From: Lysobacter sp. Root690
GTDB taxonomy: Bacteria; Pseudomonadota; Gammaproteobacteria; Xanthomonadales; Xanthomonadaceae
Direction: 5' to 3'
Assembly: GCF_001427785.1 (NCBI RefSeq)
Contig: NZ_LMHM01000001.1
Location: 737,116 to 801,115, forward strand
Length of the DNA: 64,000 nt
The position numbers and the translations under genes were made by a program. Shown one piece after another: positions 63,775 through 64,000 of the stretch. Each line of letters starts with the position of its first letter. Position 1 is the stretch's first letter. The notes beneath the pieces were generated by a model that was not told the origin of the DNA, searched no databases, and worked only from the letters and a program-made list of their open reading frames with translations.

Positions 63775-64000
63775 TGAGCGCGTCCGAGATCGAGCCTGCC
63801 GCGCCGGCCGGATCCGCCGCGCCCGCAAGCGTCAACGCAACGAACGCCAATCCGGCCGCGGCGGTCGACGCCGACCGCCGCCTGCATCCGATGTCGTGGC
63901 TGTTCGTGCTGATCCAGCAACTGCGCCAGTTCATCGTGCCGCTGCTGGCGCTGCTGTTCTTCGGCCGCGGCGATCGCAACGAGCTGTGGTCGCTGATCGG
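63774..64000 (+). CDS. YdbT-like PH-domain protein, N-terminal part
   Basis: First 75 residues of a protein cut by the window end: MSASEIEPAAPAGSAAPASV, then RLHPMSWLFVLIQQLRQFIV and PLLALLFFGRGDRNELWSLI, a membrane start typical of YdbT-like multi-PH-domain proteins. ATG overlaps the YdbS-like stop by one base. Confidence 0.8.
   Translation, partial: MSASEIEPAAPAGSAAPASVNATNANPAAAVDADRRLHPMSWLFVLIQQLRQFIVPLLALLFFGRGDRNELWSLI

Overview
The window is GC-rich, densely packed chromosomal DNA that fits the Xanthomonadaceae, most likely Lysobacter or a close relative. This is inferred from gene content: a TonB receptor/SapC/cupin/halogenase-like locus, a secreted GH16 beta-1,3-glucanase, FHS and NupG sugar permeases, a DUF6289-like peptide, and an rpoD next to dtd. 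No rRNA gene is present, so the genus is not proven.

Left part (1-33.5 kb). A beta-glucan uptake operon opens the window: the end of a TonB-dependent receptor, SapC, a JmjC-like cupin, a flavin halogenase-like protein, a GH5 glucanase with a CBM6-like tail, and glucokinase. A second glucanase (GH16, 11840-12604) lies nearby. Then come miscellaneous genes: an AraC regulator divergent from an SDR; small secreted proteins; an M15 murein peptidase without signal peptide, followed by a lipoprotein; a two-domain protein joining a haem-oxygenase-like iron oxidase to a VOC domain; a class III aminotransferase; an OafA-type acyltransferase; a LytS/LytTR pair; a large TPR Ser/Thr kinase; MipA with an OmpR/HAMP two-component pair; a cupin; and a transglutaminase-like protein.

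Middle part (33.6-43.4 kb). Two convergent operons form one apparent pathway for oxidising glycosides at C-3 and cleaving the 3-keto products. The parts are a GMC dehydrogenase, its Tat-exported subunit 3, cytochrome c, a DUF1080 protein, three TIM-barrel isomerase/epimerases (two exported), a Gfo/Idh/MocA oxidoreductase, a NupG-like permease and a LacI repressor. The same 14-bp palindrome, TGCAATCGATTGCA, sits at the head of both operons, which is strong evidence for one regulon.

Island-like part (43.4-47.8 kb). A cytochrome-c lipoprotein, a LecB-type calcium lectin, gene-poor DNA and a frameshifted integrase remnant end at the 3' side of tRNA-Ile(CAU). This looks like an old integrated element.

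Right part (47.8-64 kb). A mannoside locus consists of GH92 alpha-mannosidase, divergent from LacI, FHS permease, fructokinase-like PfkB kinase and AGE-type sugar isomerase, with paired TTTAGA/TCTAAA operators between them. After a serine hydrolase, a SnoaL-like protein and three tandem paralogous membrane proteins come housekeeping genes: rpoD, dtd, an LpxL-type acyltransferase and two PH-domain membrane proteins, the last cut by the window end.
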